Notes under the pieces: generated by a model
Database searches by the model: none
What the model was told of the DNA's origin: nothing
The model's input: the letters and a program-made list of their open reading frames with translations, nothing else
Made by a program: the position numbers and the translations under genes
Assembly (NCBI GenBank): GCA_900109895.1
Contig: FOBR01000015.1
Span: 79,159 to 143,158 of the forward strand
Reading direction: 5' to 3'
DNA length: 64,000 nucleotides
Source: a bacterium A37T11
Lineage (GTDB): Bacteria; Bacteroidota; Bacteroidia; Sphingobacteriales; Sphingobacteriaceae
Shown: positions 34,951 through 44,087 of the stretch, piece by piece
How the letters are laid out: every line of letters begins with the position of its first letter
Position numbering within the stretch: position 1 is the first letter of the stretch

Positions 34951-35715
34951 ATGAACTTTATTAAAACAATATCAAATACTAAACATAAAAAGCCCTTCAG
35001 GGCTATCTTACCAATTTTAATCCTGGCCACATTATTTTTAGGCTCCTGTTTAAAAGATGACGATAATAACGGCTATGACTCGCAAACCATTGTTTCAGCT
35101 GTCGCATCTGTCAATGCATCGCCCAGCATGCAAGGTTATGATTTTTATACGGATGCCAATACCATCGTGAATACCGAGCAGGACTTTAAATATGACAACC
35201 AAATCCGGTATAAACGGTTTTATTCCGGCAACCGGGAGTTTGTTATATTTAAAGCAGGAACCACCAGCAGCCCGGTACTGGATTCTTCGTTAACTATTGA
35301 GAATGGAAAATTTCATACCCTATTTTTGGCGGGCCCCAGTGATAAATTGAATTTTTTATTGCTTAATGATGGAAATTTGGAGAAGGCATCGAGTGGCAAG
35401 GCCAAGATCCGCTTTGTGAACTTATCCCCTGATGGAGGTGAGCTTAGCTTAGGAATCAAAGACGCCACAGCGCTGCTGGCCAGCAATAAAAAGTTTAAAG
35501 AGTTTAGTGATTTTCAGGAGACAGCAGCTGGCAGCCTTAAGTTAGACCTGACCAGCTCAAACGGTACTGTTTTGAAAGAAATTACCTTGGTAGCTCAGGA
35601 TGGCTACTTGTATACGGTGTACGCCAAGGGCTTTTTAAGTGGCAATCCGGATTTTAAGATTGATCTCAACACCTTGGACCATTACAGTCTGGCTATTGGT
35701 TTTCTGCAGAATTAA
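34951..35715 (+). CDS. DUF4397 lipoprotein
   Basis: A 254-residue protein with a lipoprotein signal (hydrophobic ILPILILATLFLGSC; lipidated Cys at about 33) followed by acidic residues KDDDNNG, the outer-membrane/surface export signal type of Bacteroidota. The remainder has two Ig-like DUF4397 parts: SAVASVNASPSMQGYDFYTD..., then KAKIRFVNLSPDGGELSLGIKDATALLASNKKFKEFSDFQETAAGSLKLDLTSSN. Probably a surface lipoprotein; function unknown. Divergent from ftsK across 135 bp; a terminator follows at 35788. Confidence 0.88.
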   Translation: MNFIKTISNTKHKKPFRAILPILILATLFLGSCLKDDDNNGYDSQTIVSAVASVNASPSMQGYDFYTDANTIVNTEQDFKYDNQIRYKRFYSGNREFVIFKAGTTSSPVLDSSLTIENGKFHTLFLAGPSDKLNFLLLNDGNLEKASSGKAKIRFVNLSPDGGELSLGIKDATALLASNKKFKEFSDFQETAAGSLKLDLTSSNGTVLKEITLVAQDGYLYTVYAKGFLSGNPDFKIDLNTLDHYSLAIGFLQN

Positions 35716-35787
35716 GGTTTATCCCTATCAAATTTTAAAAATTAGGATACATATTTAGGTTGATTGAGCCCATACCCAAATGGGATG

Positions 35788-35813
35788 CCGCCCCGCCATG
35801 GGCGGTTTTTTTT
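35788..35813 (+). terminator. Rho-independent terminator after DUF4397 gene
   Basis: CCGCCC (35788-35793), loop CGCCAT, GGGCGG (35800-35805), then eight Ts. Confidence 0.92.
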
Positions 35814-35877
35814 GTTTATGCCTTGTAAAACATTTAACATTTTTTAACGTTTTAACTAAACAGCAGCAATCAGGCAC

Positions 35878-36180
35878 ATGAATAGTAACGTTAATTCCTT
35901 CACCGAAAGCGAGAATGGCCTCGCAACTTCCATTACACTGCAAAAAGCAGATGAAGAATCTGCTTTAGAAAATAAATTATTCAACAACATGAGGGAGCTG
36001 GAAGGTTTTCCTGCCTCTTCTCAATTAAAAATGGCTTTTGAAATACATGTCCTTCAGCAAGAATCGGCCGATAACACCTCCTATGGCATTTTAGGAAATT
36101 TGGTGGGGGCAGCCTTATTCAACCAAGCCCAATGCCTGCTGGTAAAATTGCAGCAGAGCAATGGCTTTAGCGAACTATAA
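35878..36180 (+). CDS. small hypothetical protein
   Basis: 100 residues, no signal peptide or membrane segment. The N-terminal third is polar; the C-terminal part is helical (NKLFNNMRELEGFPASSQLKMAFEIHVLQQES, then GNLVGAALFNQAQCLLVKLQ). I do not recognise it. It lies between a terminator and the convergent gltD. Codon use looks like the flanking genes, so a real gene is likely. Confidence 0.6.
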   Translation: MNSNVNSFTESENGLATSITLQKADEESALENKLFNNMRELEGFPASSQLKMAFEIHVLQQESADNTSYGILGNLVGAALFNQAQCLLVKLQQSNGFSEL

Positions 36181-36208
36181 AAAAGAATAATTTAAGCGTA
36201 TCCTATAC

Positions 36209-37675
36209 CTAAGCGTAAGCTACAATTGCATCCTTACTTTCCAACTCAGAATAACCCATCAGGAATTGATCAACTTTTCTGGCGCACTCACGCCCTTCAG
36301 AAATGGCCCATACTACCAGCGATTGTCCACGGCGCATGTCACCGGCCACAAAAACTTTGTCCGCAGAGGTTTTGTATTCTCCTTCCAACGCTTTAACATT
36401 TCCACGGCCATCTAACTCCACACCCAATTGCGAAAGTAGCCCTTCCTGTTGCGGATGCAGAAATCCCATCGCCAGCAATACCAATTCACAGGGTAATTCA
36501 CGCTCAGAATTTGGTACTTCTGAAAACTTAACGGGACGGCCCAGGGCATCCGTTTCCCATTGCAAATCAACCACCACGGCCGCTTTCAACTGGCCGTTTT
36601 CATCCCCAATAAACCTTTTGGTGCTAACGCCCCAATGCCGTTGGCAACCTTCCTCGTGCGAAGTGGTCGTTTTCAACAGCATCGGATAGGATGGCCAAGG
36701 CATAGCCACCGTCCTGCCCGCAGGAGGTTGTGGCATTAATTCAAACTGCGTGACTGACTTTGCACCCTGCCTGTTGGAAGTACCTACACAATCCGATCCG
36801 GTGTCACCACCGCCTATGACCAGCACTTGCTTACCCTTTGCGGTAATATCTTCGGCATCCAGGGGCAAATTGCTTACCCGCTTGTTCTGTTGTTTTAAAA
36901 ATTGCATCGCATAATAAACCCCTTTTAATTCCCTTCCCGGAATCCCCAGGTCGCGTGGAATCGTTGATCCACCAGCCAGTATAATAGCATCATAACCGTT
37001 TAATTCAGTGGCCGGAACATTAACACCCACCTCTGCATTGCAACGAAACTGTACACCCTCCTCTTCCATGAGTTGAATGCGGCGATCTATTACCCATTTG
37101 TCTAATTTAAAGTCAGGTATTCCATAACGGAGCAGTCCGCCCGGCTTATCATCCCGTTCATACACCACAATTTCATGACCGGCTTTACTTAATTGGGCAG
37201 CAGCGGCCAAACCTGAGGGACCTGAACCAATAACCGCTACTTTTTTCCCGGTTTTAATCAGATTGGGCCTGGCTTTTGCGAAGCCCTTTTGATAAGCAAT
37301 TTCAATAATATGCTTTTCAATTTCCTCAATGGCCACTGGCGACCGATTAATACCCAGCACACAGGCAGACTCACAAGGAGCTGGGCAAATGCGCCCGGTA
37401 AATTCCGGAAAATTATTGGTGGAAGACAAAATGCGGTAAGCCTCTTCCCATTTAGCATGATACACCGCATCGTTAAACTCGGGAATCACATTACCCAGCG
37501 GGCAACCTGAATGGCAAAAAGGAATGCCACAATCCATACAACGTGCCGACTGTTTGTTTAAGGTATCTTCATCGTACAGATGAACAAATTCTTTATAATT
37601 TTTTAGGCGTTCTTTTGGAGCATCTTTTGCCGGCAAGACTCTTTCAAACTCCATGAAACCGGTTACTTTTCCCAT
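36209..37675 (-). CDS. gltD: glutamate synthase, small (beta) subunit
   Basis: 488 residues from the ATG at 37675 (MGKVTGFMEFERVLPAKD); an 11-residue longer frame runs into the gltB gap. The N-terminus has the two-cluster iron-sulfur cysteine set (CMDCGIPFCHSGCPLGNVIPEFND and CPAPCESACVLG). FAD and NADPH Rossmann motifs follow (VIGSGPSGLAAAAQL, then VIGGGDTGSDCVG). It passes electrons from NAD(P)H to the large subunit. Placed 22 bp after gltB, as a gltBD operon. Confidence 0.97.
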   Translation of the reverse strand: MGKVTGFMEFERVLPAKDAPKERLKNYKEFVHLYDEDTLNKQSARCMDCGIPFCHSGCPLGNVIPEFNDAVYHAKWEEAYRILSSTNNFPEFTGRICPAPCESACVLGINRSPVAIEEIEKHIIEIAYQKGFAKARPNLIKTGKKVAVIGSGPSGLAAAAQLSKAGHEIVVYERDDKPGGLLRYGIPDFKLDKWVIDRRIQLMEEEGVQFRCNAEVGVNVPATELNGYDAIILAGGSTIPRDLGIPGRELKGVYYAMQFLKQQNKRVSNLPLDAEDITAKGKQVLVIGGGDTGSDCVGTSNRQGAKSVTQFELMPQPPAGRTVAMPWPSYPMLLKTTTSHEEGCQRHWGVSTKRFIGDENGQLKAAVVVDLQWETDALGRPVKFSEVPNSERELPCELVLLAMGFLHPQQEGLLSQLGVELDGRGNVKALEGEYKTSADKVFVAGDMRRGQSLVVWAISEGRECARKVDQFLMGYSELESKDAIVAYA

Positions 37676-37697
37676 GATTACTATACTATAATAGATT

Positions 37698-40600
37698 TTA
37701 CGCTTCAATTAATTTTGCTTGCAGCACTTTTTTGTACTCCTTGGGGAACACCTTAATAAAGCTGGATTTTACAGATTTCCAATCACTTAATATAGAATCT
37801 GCCAACTTACTGTTTGTTAATAGGATATGACGTTTAAGTAAAGCAAAGATCTGACTCTCGTCACTGGCTTCCAGCGGATCCAGGTCAACCATTTCCATGT
37901 TGCAGTTTTTGCGGAAATTACCTTTGGCATCATATACCCAAGCTATGCCCCCGCTCATTCCGGCGGCAAAGTTACGGCCAGTTTCGCCAAGGATCAATGC
38001 ATACCCTCCCGTCATATATTCACAGCCATGGTCGCCAACTCCTTCAGCCACGGCCGTCGCCCCTGAATTCCGGACTGCAAAACGTTCACCAGCCTGGCCG
38101 CATACAAATAAATGCCCGGAGGTGGCCCCATACAGCGCCACATTTCCAATAATAATGTTGTCTTCAGCTACCAAGCCACTGTTAGCAGACGGATAAATGG
38201 CTAATTGAGCTCCGGAAAGCCCTTTACCAACATAATCATTCGCCTCACCTTCCAGCTCAAACGATAACCCTTTGGCCCCAAAGGCCCCGAAACTTTGTCC
38301 TGCTGAGCCTACAAATTTGTAGTTAATTGTATTATCCGGCAACCCTTCCGAACCATATAATTTGGACACCTCATTCGACAGAAGGGTCCCAATAGTCCGG
38401 TCCGTATTTTTCACCTGGAAGGTACCAAACACCGGCGTCTTACTTTCCAAGGCCGATTTAGCTTGTTTAAGCAACCCCCAATCGAGAATCATGTCCATGC
38501 CATGGTCCTGCAATTCTGTTTGGTACAAACTATCACCGGATGGGTTATACGCGGCAAACAGCACGCCTGACAGATCCAGTTTTTTAACTTTCCAGTGGTT
38601 AATGTCCTCACGCATTTTCAGGAATTGCGCACGTCCGACCATTTCATTGATAGACCTGAAACCGAGCTCTGCCATGATCTCACGGAATTCTTCGGCCATA
38701 AATGTAAACATATTCACGATGTGCTCAGGCTTCCCTGTAAATAATTTCCGTAATTCCGGATCTTGGGTAGCCACACCCACCGGGCAGGTATTCAAGTGGC
38801 ATTTGCGCATCATAATGCAACCACCGGCTACCAATGCAGCCGTTGCTACCCCCCATTCTTCGGCTCCCAATAACGTAGCGATGGCCAAATCACGGCCGGT
38901 ACGCAGTTGCCCATCCGTTTGTAATACCACGCGGCTGCGCAGTTGGTTTTTGACCAAAGTTTGGTGTGCTTCTGCCAGGCCAAGTTCCCAAGGCAAACCA
39001 GCATGTTTTACAGAACTGATCGGCGAGGCACCTGTGCCTCCATCATAGCCAGCAATCAGAACCACGTCGGCATGTGCTTTGGTCACACCGGCCGCAATGG
39101 TACCCACACCCGCTTTTGACACCAGCTTCACGTTAATACGGGCATCCCTGTTTGCATTTTTCAGGTCAAAGATGAGCTGTGCCAAATCCTCAATGGAATA
39201 AATATCGTGGTGTGGTGGCGGCGAGATCAGGCCCACGCCTGGCGTTGCATGGCGCACGCGTGCTATCCAGTCATCCACTTTATCGCCCGGTAACTGGCCA
39301 CCTTCACCAGGTTTGGCACCCTGAGCCATCTTAATTTGCAATTCATCCGCCTGTGTCAGGTAATTGGAGGTAACCCCAAAACGTGCGGAAGCTACCTGCT
39401 TAATGGCCGACCGCATGGAATCGCCGTTGGGCAAAGGCTGATACCTTAATTCATCTTCACCCCCTTCGCCCGTGTTGCTTTTGCCGCCAATCCGGTTCAT
39501 GGCAATCGCCAGGGTACTATGTGCCTCGTGAGAAATAGAACCGAAAGACATCGCACCGGTAGCAAAACGTTTCATGATGTTTGCCGCTGGCTCCACCTCG
39601 TCAATGGGTATCGGCGTGCGGTGCTTGGCAAAATCAAGCAAGCCGCGCAAAGTATACATGCGCTCCTTTTGATTATTAATCAATGAGGAATATTTTTTGA
39701 ACGTTTCATAATCGCCGGTACGGCAGGCATGCTGCAATAAATGCACCGTCTGCGGATTAAACAAATGCGCCTCACCCCGGCGTTTCCATTGATAAATACC
39801 CCCTTCTGGCAGCAGGTCGGGCAGACGGGTGGTGGTAAAACCACGGTGGTGCTTGCTCAGCACTTCCCGGGCTATGTCATCCAGGCCCAGCCCGCCAATA
39901 CGCGATACCGCACCGCAGAAATAGGCATCCACTACTTCCTTATTGATGCCCAATACCTCAAAAATTTGAGCACCATGATACGATTGCAGCGTAGAGATAC
40001 CCATTTTTGAAAAGATTTTGAGCAAACCGCCACACACCGCTTTCACATAGTTTTTAGACAATTGCGGCCAAGTAAGCTCTGTAACAATCACCTGCTCTTC
40101 CTTTAACGTACGGATAGTTGCCAGGGCCATATATGGATTAATGGCCGTAGCTCCAAAGGCCAGCAGGCAAGCAAAATGATGCACTTCCCATACATCGCCG
40201 GCTTCAACAACCAACCCCACTGCCCCACGGTAACCTGTTTTGATCAGGTGGTGGTGTACGGCCGAAACCGCCAATAAGGACGGAATAGCCGCATGCTGAG
40301 AATCAATGGCCCGGTCAGAAAGAATGATGACCTCAAAACCATCCCTGACGGCATCTTCCGCATAACGGCATAAACGCGCCAGCCCATCTTTCAGGGAACC
40401 CGGCTTTCCGTCAGCATTAAAATAACATTGCAGCGTCTTTGCCTGAAACACCCCCGTATCAATGCTTCGGAGTTTCTCAAGCTCTTTACTGGTCAGTACA
40501 GGGTGTTCCAATGCCACACAATGGCAATGCATCATATCCTCATCGAGAATATTTCCATTGTTGCCAATAAAGGTCGCCAAGCTCATGACCAACCTTTCGC

Positions 40601-42206
40601 GGATCGGGTCAATCGGCGGATTGGTAACCTGTGCAAAAAATTGCTTAAAATAACTTGTTAAATGTTGTGGTTGTTCAGAAAGAACGGCCAGCGGAACATC
40701 CGTGCCCATTGAACCAATCGGTTCTTTACCTTCCAAGGCCATGGGCGTTACAATGGTTTCCACATCTTCCCTTGAAAAACCAAATATCTGCTGGTATTTA
40801 AATACCGATTCTTTGGACAGATAAGAGAACGTAACCCTGGGTTCAGCCAGGTCCTGCATCCGGATTTTGTATTTATCCAACCATTCCCCATACGGCTGCC
40901 TGTTGACCAGCTCACCTTTAATTTGGTCATCGGAGAGGATCTCCCCTTTCTCCATATCCACCAGAAAAATTTTACCTGGCTGTTGGCGGCCCTTTTTAAT
41001 AATTTTGGCTTCATCAATCGGCAATGCTCCGGCTTCGGAAGCGACCACCACCAAATCATCAGAAGTAATTGCATAGCGCAATGGCCGAAGGCCATTCCGG
41101 TCAAGGGTAGCTCCAATCGTTTTCCCATCGGTAAAACACAATGCCGCCGGGCCATCCCAAGGCTCCATTAAGGTAGCATGGTATTCATAAAACGCCCTTT
41201 TCAGGGGATCCATCTGCTCATTGCCATCCCAGGCCTCGGGTACCAGCATCAGCATGACATGCGGCAATGAACGCCCGCTGTGCAGCAGCAATTCAACCAC
41301 ATTGTCTAAACAAGCTGAATCGGACTGTCCTTTATCCACCACCGGCAGTAAAATCTGGATCTCCTCTTCCGTAAAATAAGGGGAAGACAACGAGCGCACC
41401 CCTGCGTAAAACCAGTTCAGGTTACCAGTTAGTGTGTTAATTTCACCATTATGTGACATTAAGCGGAAGGGTTGTGCCAGCCGCCATGAAGGGAACGTAT
41501 TTGTTGAAAAACGGGAATGAACCATCCCAAAAGCCGATACTACCCGCTTGTCTGAGAGATCAGGGAAATAAGACCGAACCTGGTAAGTGGTCAATTGCCC
41601 TTTATAGATGATGGTTTTGCAGGACAAGGAAGCCACATAAAAATCTTCCGCACCCATTTCCTCCTGCATCACCGCTTTCACAATTAAACGACGCAAAACA
41701 TACAGTTTACGCTCAAAATCTTCCGTATTCTTAACACCCGCAGGGCGGGAAACAAAAAATTGGATCACTTGGGGTTCAACACTCAGCGCAGTTGGGCCCA
41801 CTCCTTCCGGATTAACCGGTACCTCCCGTATGCCCAGTAAGGTCATTCCGCGATCGGTGGCTGATTCTTTGATAATTTCCCTGCATCGGGCATTATGGAC
41901 CGGATTTTTAGGCAGAAAAGTCATTCCACATCCGTAGTAGCCGGGTTCAGCCAGTTGGATATTAAACTTGATACATTCCTCCCACAAAAACTCATGCGGC
42001 AGTTGCAGCATAATACCGGCACCATCACCACTTTCAGGGTCACAGCCACACGCACCACGGTGCTCCATGTTCTCCAGCATCGTCAATGCATCGGCCACCA
42101 TCGCGTGGCTCTTGCGCCCTTTAATGTGTGCAAGAAACCCTACACCACACGCATCATGCTCAAATTCAGACCGGTACAATCCCTCTTGTTGTTCTTCCGC
42201 AGTCAT
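37698..42206 (-). CDS. gltB: glutamate synthase, large (alpha) subunit
   Basis: 1502 residues. The N-terminal Ntn glutamine amidotransferase domain begins at Cys20 in HDACGVGFLA (the short propeptide is removed to expose this cysteine). A central domain follows, then the FMN/synthase domain (GGKSNTGEGGEDELRY, AQGAKPGEGGQLPG, LISPPPHHDIYSIEDLAQLIFDLK, AGYDGGTGASPISSVKHAGLPWE), an Fe-S cysteine set (CIMMRKCHLNTCPVGVATQD), and the C-terminal GXGXG beta-helix. It makes two glutamates from glutamine and 2-oxoglutarate, partnering the GSIII enzyme encoded at 49 kb. No regulator is adjacent. Confidence 0.98.
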   Translation of the reverse strand: MTAEEQQEGLYRSEFEHDACGVGFLAHIKGRKSHAMVADALTMLENMEHRGACGCDPESGDGAGIMLQLPHEFLWEECIKFNIQLAEPGYYGCGMTFLPKNPVHNARCREIIKESATDRGMTLLGIREVPVNPEGVGPTALSVEPQVIQFFVSRPAGVKNTEDFERKLYVLRRLIVKAVMQEEMGAEDFYVASLSCKTIIYKGQLTTYQVRSYFPDLSDKRVVSAFGMVHSRFSTNTFPSWRLAQPFRLMSHNGEINTLTGNLNWFYAGVRSLSSPYFTEEEIQILLPVVDKGQSDSACLDNVVELLLHSGRSLPHVMLMLVPEAWDGNEQMDPLKRAFYEYHATLMEPWDGPAALCFTDGKTIGATLDRNGLRPLRYAITSDDLVVVASEAGALPIDEAKIIKKGRQQPGKIFLVDMEKGEILSDDQIKGELVNRQPYGEWLDKYKIRMQDLAEPRVTFSYLSKESVFKYQQIFGFSREDVETIVTPMALEGKEPIGSMGTDVPLAVLSEQPQHLTSYFKQFFAQVTNPPIDPIRERLVMSLATFIGNNGNILDEDMMHCHCVALEHPVLTSKELEKLRSIDTGVFQAKTLQCYFNADGKPGSLKDGLARLCRYAEDAVRDGFEVIILSDRAIDSQHAAIPSLLAVSAVHHHLIKTGYRGAVGLVVEAGDVWEVHHFACLLAFGATAINPYMALATIRTLKEEQVIVTELTWPQLSKNYVKAVCGGLLKIFSKMGISTLQSYHGAQIFEVLGINKEVVDAYFCGAVSRIGGLGLDDIAREVLSKHHRGFTTTRLPDLLPEGGIYQWKRRGEAHLFNPQTVHLLQHACRTGDYETFKKYSSLINNQKERMYTLRGLLDFAKHRTPIPIDEVEPAANIMKRFATGAMSFGSISHEAHSTLAIAMNRIGGKSNTGEGGEDELRYQPLPNGDSMRSAIKQVASARFGVTSNYLTQADELQIKMAQGAKPGEGGQLPGDKVDDWIARVRHATPGVGLISPPPHHDIYSIEDLAQLIFDLKNANRDARINVKLVSKAGVGTIAAGVTKAHADVVLIAGYDGGTGASPISSVKHAGLPWELGLAEAHQTLVKNQLRSRVVLQTDGQLRTGRDLAIATLLGAEEWGVATAALVAGGCIMMRKCHLNTCPVGVATQDPELRKLFTGKPEHIVNMFTFMAEEFREIMAELGFRSINEMVGRAQFLKMREDINHWKVKKLDLSGVLFAAYNPSGDSLYQTELQDHGMDMILDWGLLKQAKSALESKTPVFGTFQVKNTDRTIGTLLSNEVSKLYGSEGLPDNTINYKFVGSAGQSFGAFGAKGLSFELEGEANDYVGKGLSGAQLAIYPSANSGLVAEDNIIIGNVALYGATSGHLFVCGQAGERFAVRNSGATAVAEGVGDHGCEYMTGGYALILGETGRNFAAGMSGGIAWVYDAKGNFRKNCNMEMVDLDPLEASDESQIFALLKRHILLTNSKLADSILSDWKSVKSSFIKVFPKEYKKVLQAKLIEA

Positions 42207-42479
42207 ATAGTTCAGTTAGTTAATTTCGAATTGCTAAATTACTATTTTTTCTGACAATAATTAAATTTATTTTCAAAAAAAATATTCATACATTGAAAAA
42301 TAGCTACGAATGAATTGAAAATTTGACAATTTAGTAATTCCAAGTTTGAATGATTCTTAATTAGAAGGATCAAAAGCCGCGTGGCAGCGATAAAATAATT
42401 TTATATACATACAGTTCAATATGTTACATAAAAAAACCGGCCTCCATTATGAAAACCGGGTTATTTATGTACTTTTGTG
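42207..42479. promoter_or_regulatory. gltB / SRP RNA divergent region with SRP RNA promoter
   Basis: The 273-bp A/T-rich spacer holds no gene. TACTTTTG at 42470-42477 is the -7 box of the SRP RNA. A short imperfect hairpin (AACCGG ... CCGGGTT, 42435-42462) lies just upstream. An A-rich stretch with AAAAAAAATATT near 42276-42287 resembles the A-tract repeats before the glutamine synthetase gene. Confidence 0.5.
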
Positions 42480-42580
42480 CCGGGTAAGTCTTTTACGACC
42501 AGCTCCCTTTGAATCCCCCAGGGTGGGAACGCAGCAAGGGTATTAGGTTGAGCGGTGCGATAAAAGGGGCTTGCCCATTT
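42480..42580 (+). ncRNA. ffs: signal recognition particle RNA, small bacterial type
   Basis: The conserved SRP54-binding hairpin is clear: CCAGGGTGGGAACGCAGCAAGGGTA with the GGAA-type tetraloop region. Outer stem GGGTAAG (42482-42488) pairs with CTTGCCC (42570-42576), followed by a T-rich tail acting as terminator. Own TACTTTTG promoter ends at 42477. Length about 100 nt, typical for the 4.5S class. Confidence 0.94.
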
Positions 42581-42592
42581 TTTATTTTCCCG

Positions 42593-43015
42593 TTAGCTTT
42601 TTACAAATTTTGCATCCAGGGTGATCTCTGCATTCAATAATTGCGATACCGGACATATTTCCTTTGCTTTTTGTGCAGCAGCCAAAAATTCGTCTTCACT
42701 CATTCCGGGCACGGTTCCTATCAGTTCCAGGTGAATTGCGGTGATCCTGCCATCTTCAAAAGTTACCTTAGCCACTGTATCCAGATTTTCGGGTGAATAC
42801 CCTCCTTCACTGATCACAAAGCTAAGTTGCATGGTGAAGCAACCTGCATGGGCAGCCCCGATTAATTCTTCCGGGTTGGTGCCCACCCCATTTTCAAAAC
42901 GAGTTTTAAATGAAAGCTGCGCTTTATTTAGGGTTGTACTTTGTGTGCTGATGGTTCCTTTACCATCCTTGCCTGTTCCCTGCCAGTTGGCAGAGGCTGT
43001 TCTTGAAAATTTCAT
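42593..43015 (-). CDS. OsmC-family peroxiredoxin-like protein
   Basis: 140 residues of the OsmC/Ohr superfamily: FSRTASANWQGTGKDGKGTIST, NPEELIGAAHAGCFTMQLSF with the peroxidatic cysteine at 59, and EICPVSQLL with the resolving cysteine at 121. It reduces organic hydroperoxides as a dimer, protecting against oxidative stress. The pattern GVGTNPEELIGAAHAGC is closer to OsmC than to Ohr. Transcribed alone; convergent with the SRP RNA gene. Confidence 0.95.
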   Translation of the reverse strand: MKFSRTASANWQGTGKDGKGTISTQSTTLNKAQLSFKTRFENGVGTNPEELIGAAHAGCFTMQLSFVISEGGYSPENLDTVAKVTFEDGRITAIHLELIGTVPGMSEDEFLAAAQKAKEICPVSQLLNAEITLDAKFVKS

Positions 43016-43073
43016 GCTTAAATTATTTAAGATTTCTTCTACAAATGTAACAAGTTAAGCTGAAGTTTGTTTT

Positions 43074-43916
43074 TTAAATCCCCCCATCAACCAAGTCGTG
43101 CGCCTCTTTTAGTACATGTTTCCACAAGGCCTCTGCCATGCCGGTCAGTGCTGCCGCTTTTCGCGGATCGGCCAGTAATTCCTTCACCATGATCACGTCA
43201 TTTTTAAGCAATCCTTCTTTTTCTTGCTGGCCCAGAGTTGTGAGGCACGTTACCGGGTAAAGCCCCGCATCGTCTACCCGACGCTTAATACTGGTGGCTA
43301 CAGGATAATCCCAGGAAAGTATCTGAATGTGATAATATTCAGCAAAACTGATCGCATCCTTGCTTAATTGGGTATTCGTAGCCAGCCACACCTGCGAGAA
43401 TGCGACCTCCTTTTGGTTGAACGGATAGCGCAGGCCCTGAACATCTTTAAACCGGGATAAAATATACATCGGGTTTTTTACATCCACGCGGCTCTCTTCG
43501 GTATTGCGGAATTTACACTCCACCAGCAGCGTTTCATCGCCTTTATTAGCCAGCACATCAATTTCATGGGTTACGGCATGTCCTTGCAATAGCTGGCTGT
43601 GCATGGTTTGGTATCCATCGTGCTCAAATATGCGCGCCACCCATTTTTCAAACACATAACCTGTAGGCCCCAGTTCATTTAGCGCCCGCTTTAAACTATA
43701 CCTTGCCGCATAAGCCTCACCAACCGTTTTCAGCAATTCAAACGCCATCCGATAAATTTCTTTCGTCGGCATCCCATCCCGCAGACTATCTTTTATAGCC
43801 AACCACACGCGCGCAACCTCCTCCGCTGATGCCCCTGATTTCAGCAGAGAGCCTTTCAGCCTGTCGGGATCAAATTCTACCAGCTCACCGTCGTATTTTA
43901 AGACTTTCATATCCAT
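43074..43916 (-). CDS. ATP-cone / Mrr-like restriction endonuclease fusion protein
   Basis: 280 residues with three parts. Residues 3 to about 82 form an ATP-cone (KVLKYDGELVEFDPDRLKGSLLKSGAS ... YSLKRALNELG), the nucleotide-sensing domain of ribonucleotide reductases and NrdR. Residues about 83-205 form a PD-(D/E)xK nuclease: GYVFEKWVARIFEHDGYQT (Mrr-type helix with Glu90), HEIDV (Asp120) and LVECKF (Glu133-Lys135). Residues about 206-280 are helical. The catalytic triad is intact, so it should cut DNA, perhaps under ATP/dATP control. It is a single gene with no methylase beside it. Biological role unknown. Confidence 0.85.
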   Translation of the reverse strand: MDMKVLKYDGELVEFDPDRLKGSLLKSGASAEEVARVWLAIKDSLRDGMPTKEIYRMAFELLKTVGEAYAARYSLKRALNELGPTGYVFEKWVARIFEHDGYQTMHSQLLQGHAVTHEIDVLANKGDETLLVECKFRNTEESRVDVKNPMYILSRFKDVQGLRYPFNQKEVAFSQVWLATNTQLSKDAISFAEYYHIQILSWDYPVATSIKRRVDDAGLYPVTCLTTLGQQEKEGLLKNDVIMVKELLADPRKAAALTGMAEALWKHVLKEAHDLVDGGI

Positions 43917-44087
43917 TAAAAACTTTTTACAAGATTAATAAAAAAAAGAGCGCAATCAAGAAACCCATAAATCCTACTTTAAAACGTTTAAAGCCACAAA
44001 TTTCTAAAAACCGTCCTTTTAGACCTAAAATTCCTTGTTTTATCCCCATAAAACAATTATTTTTGAAACAGAACCAATAGTTTTTTT

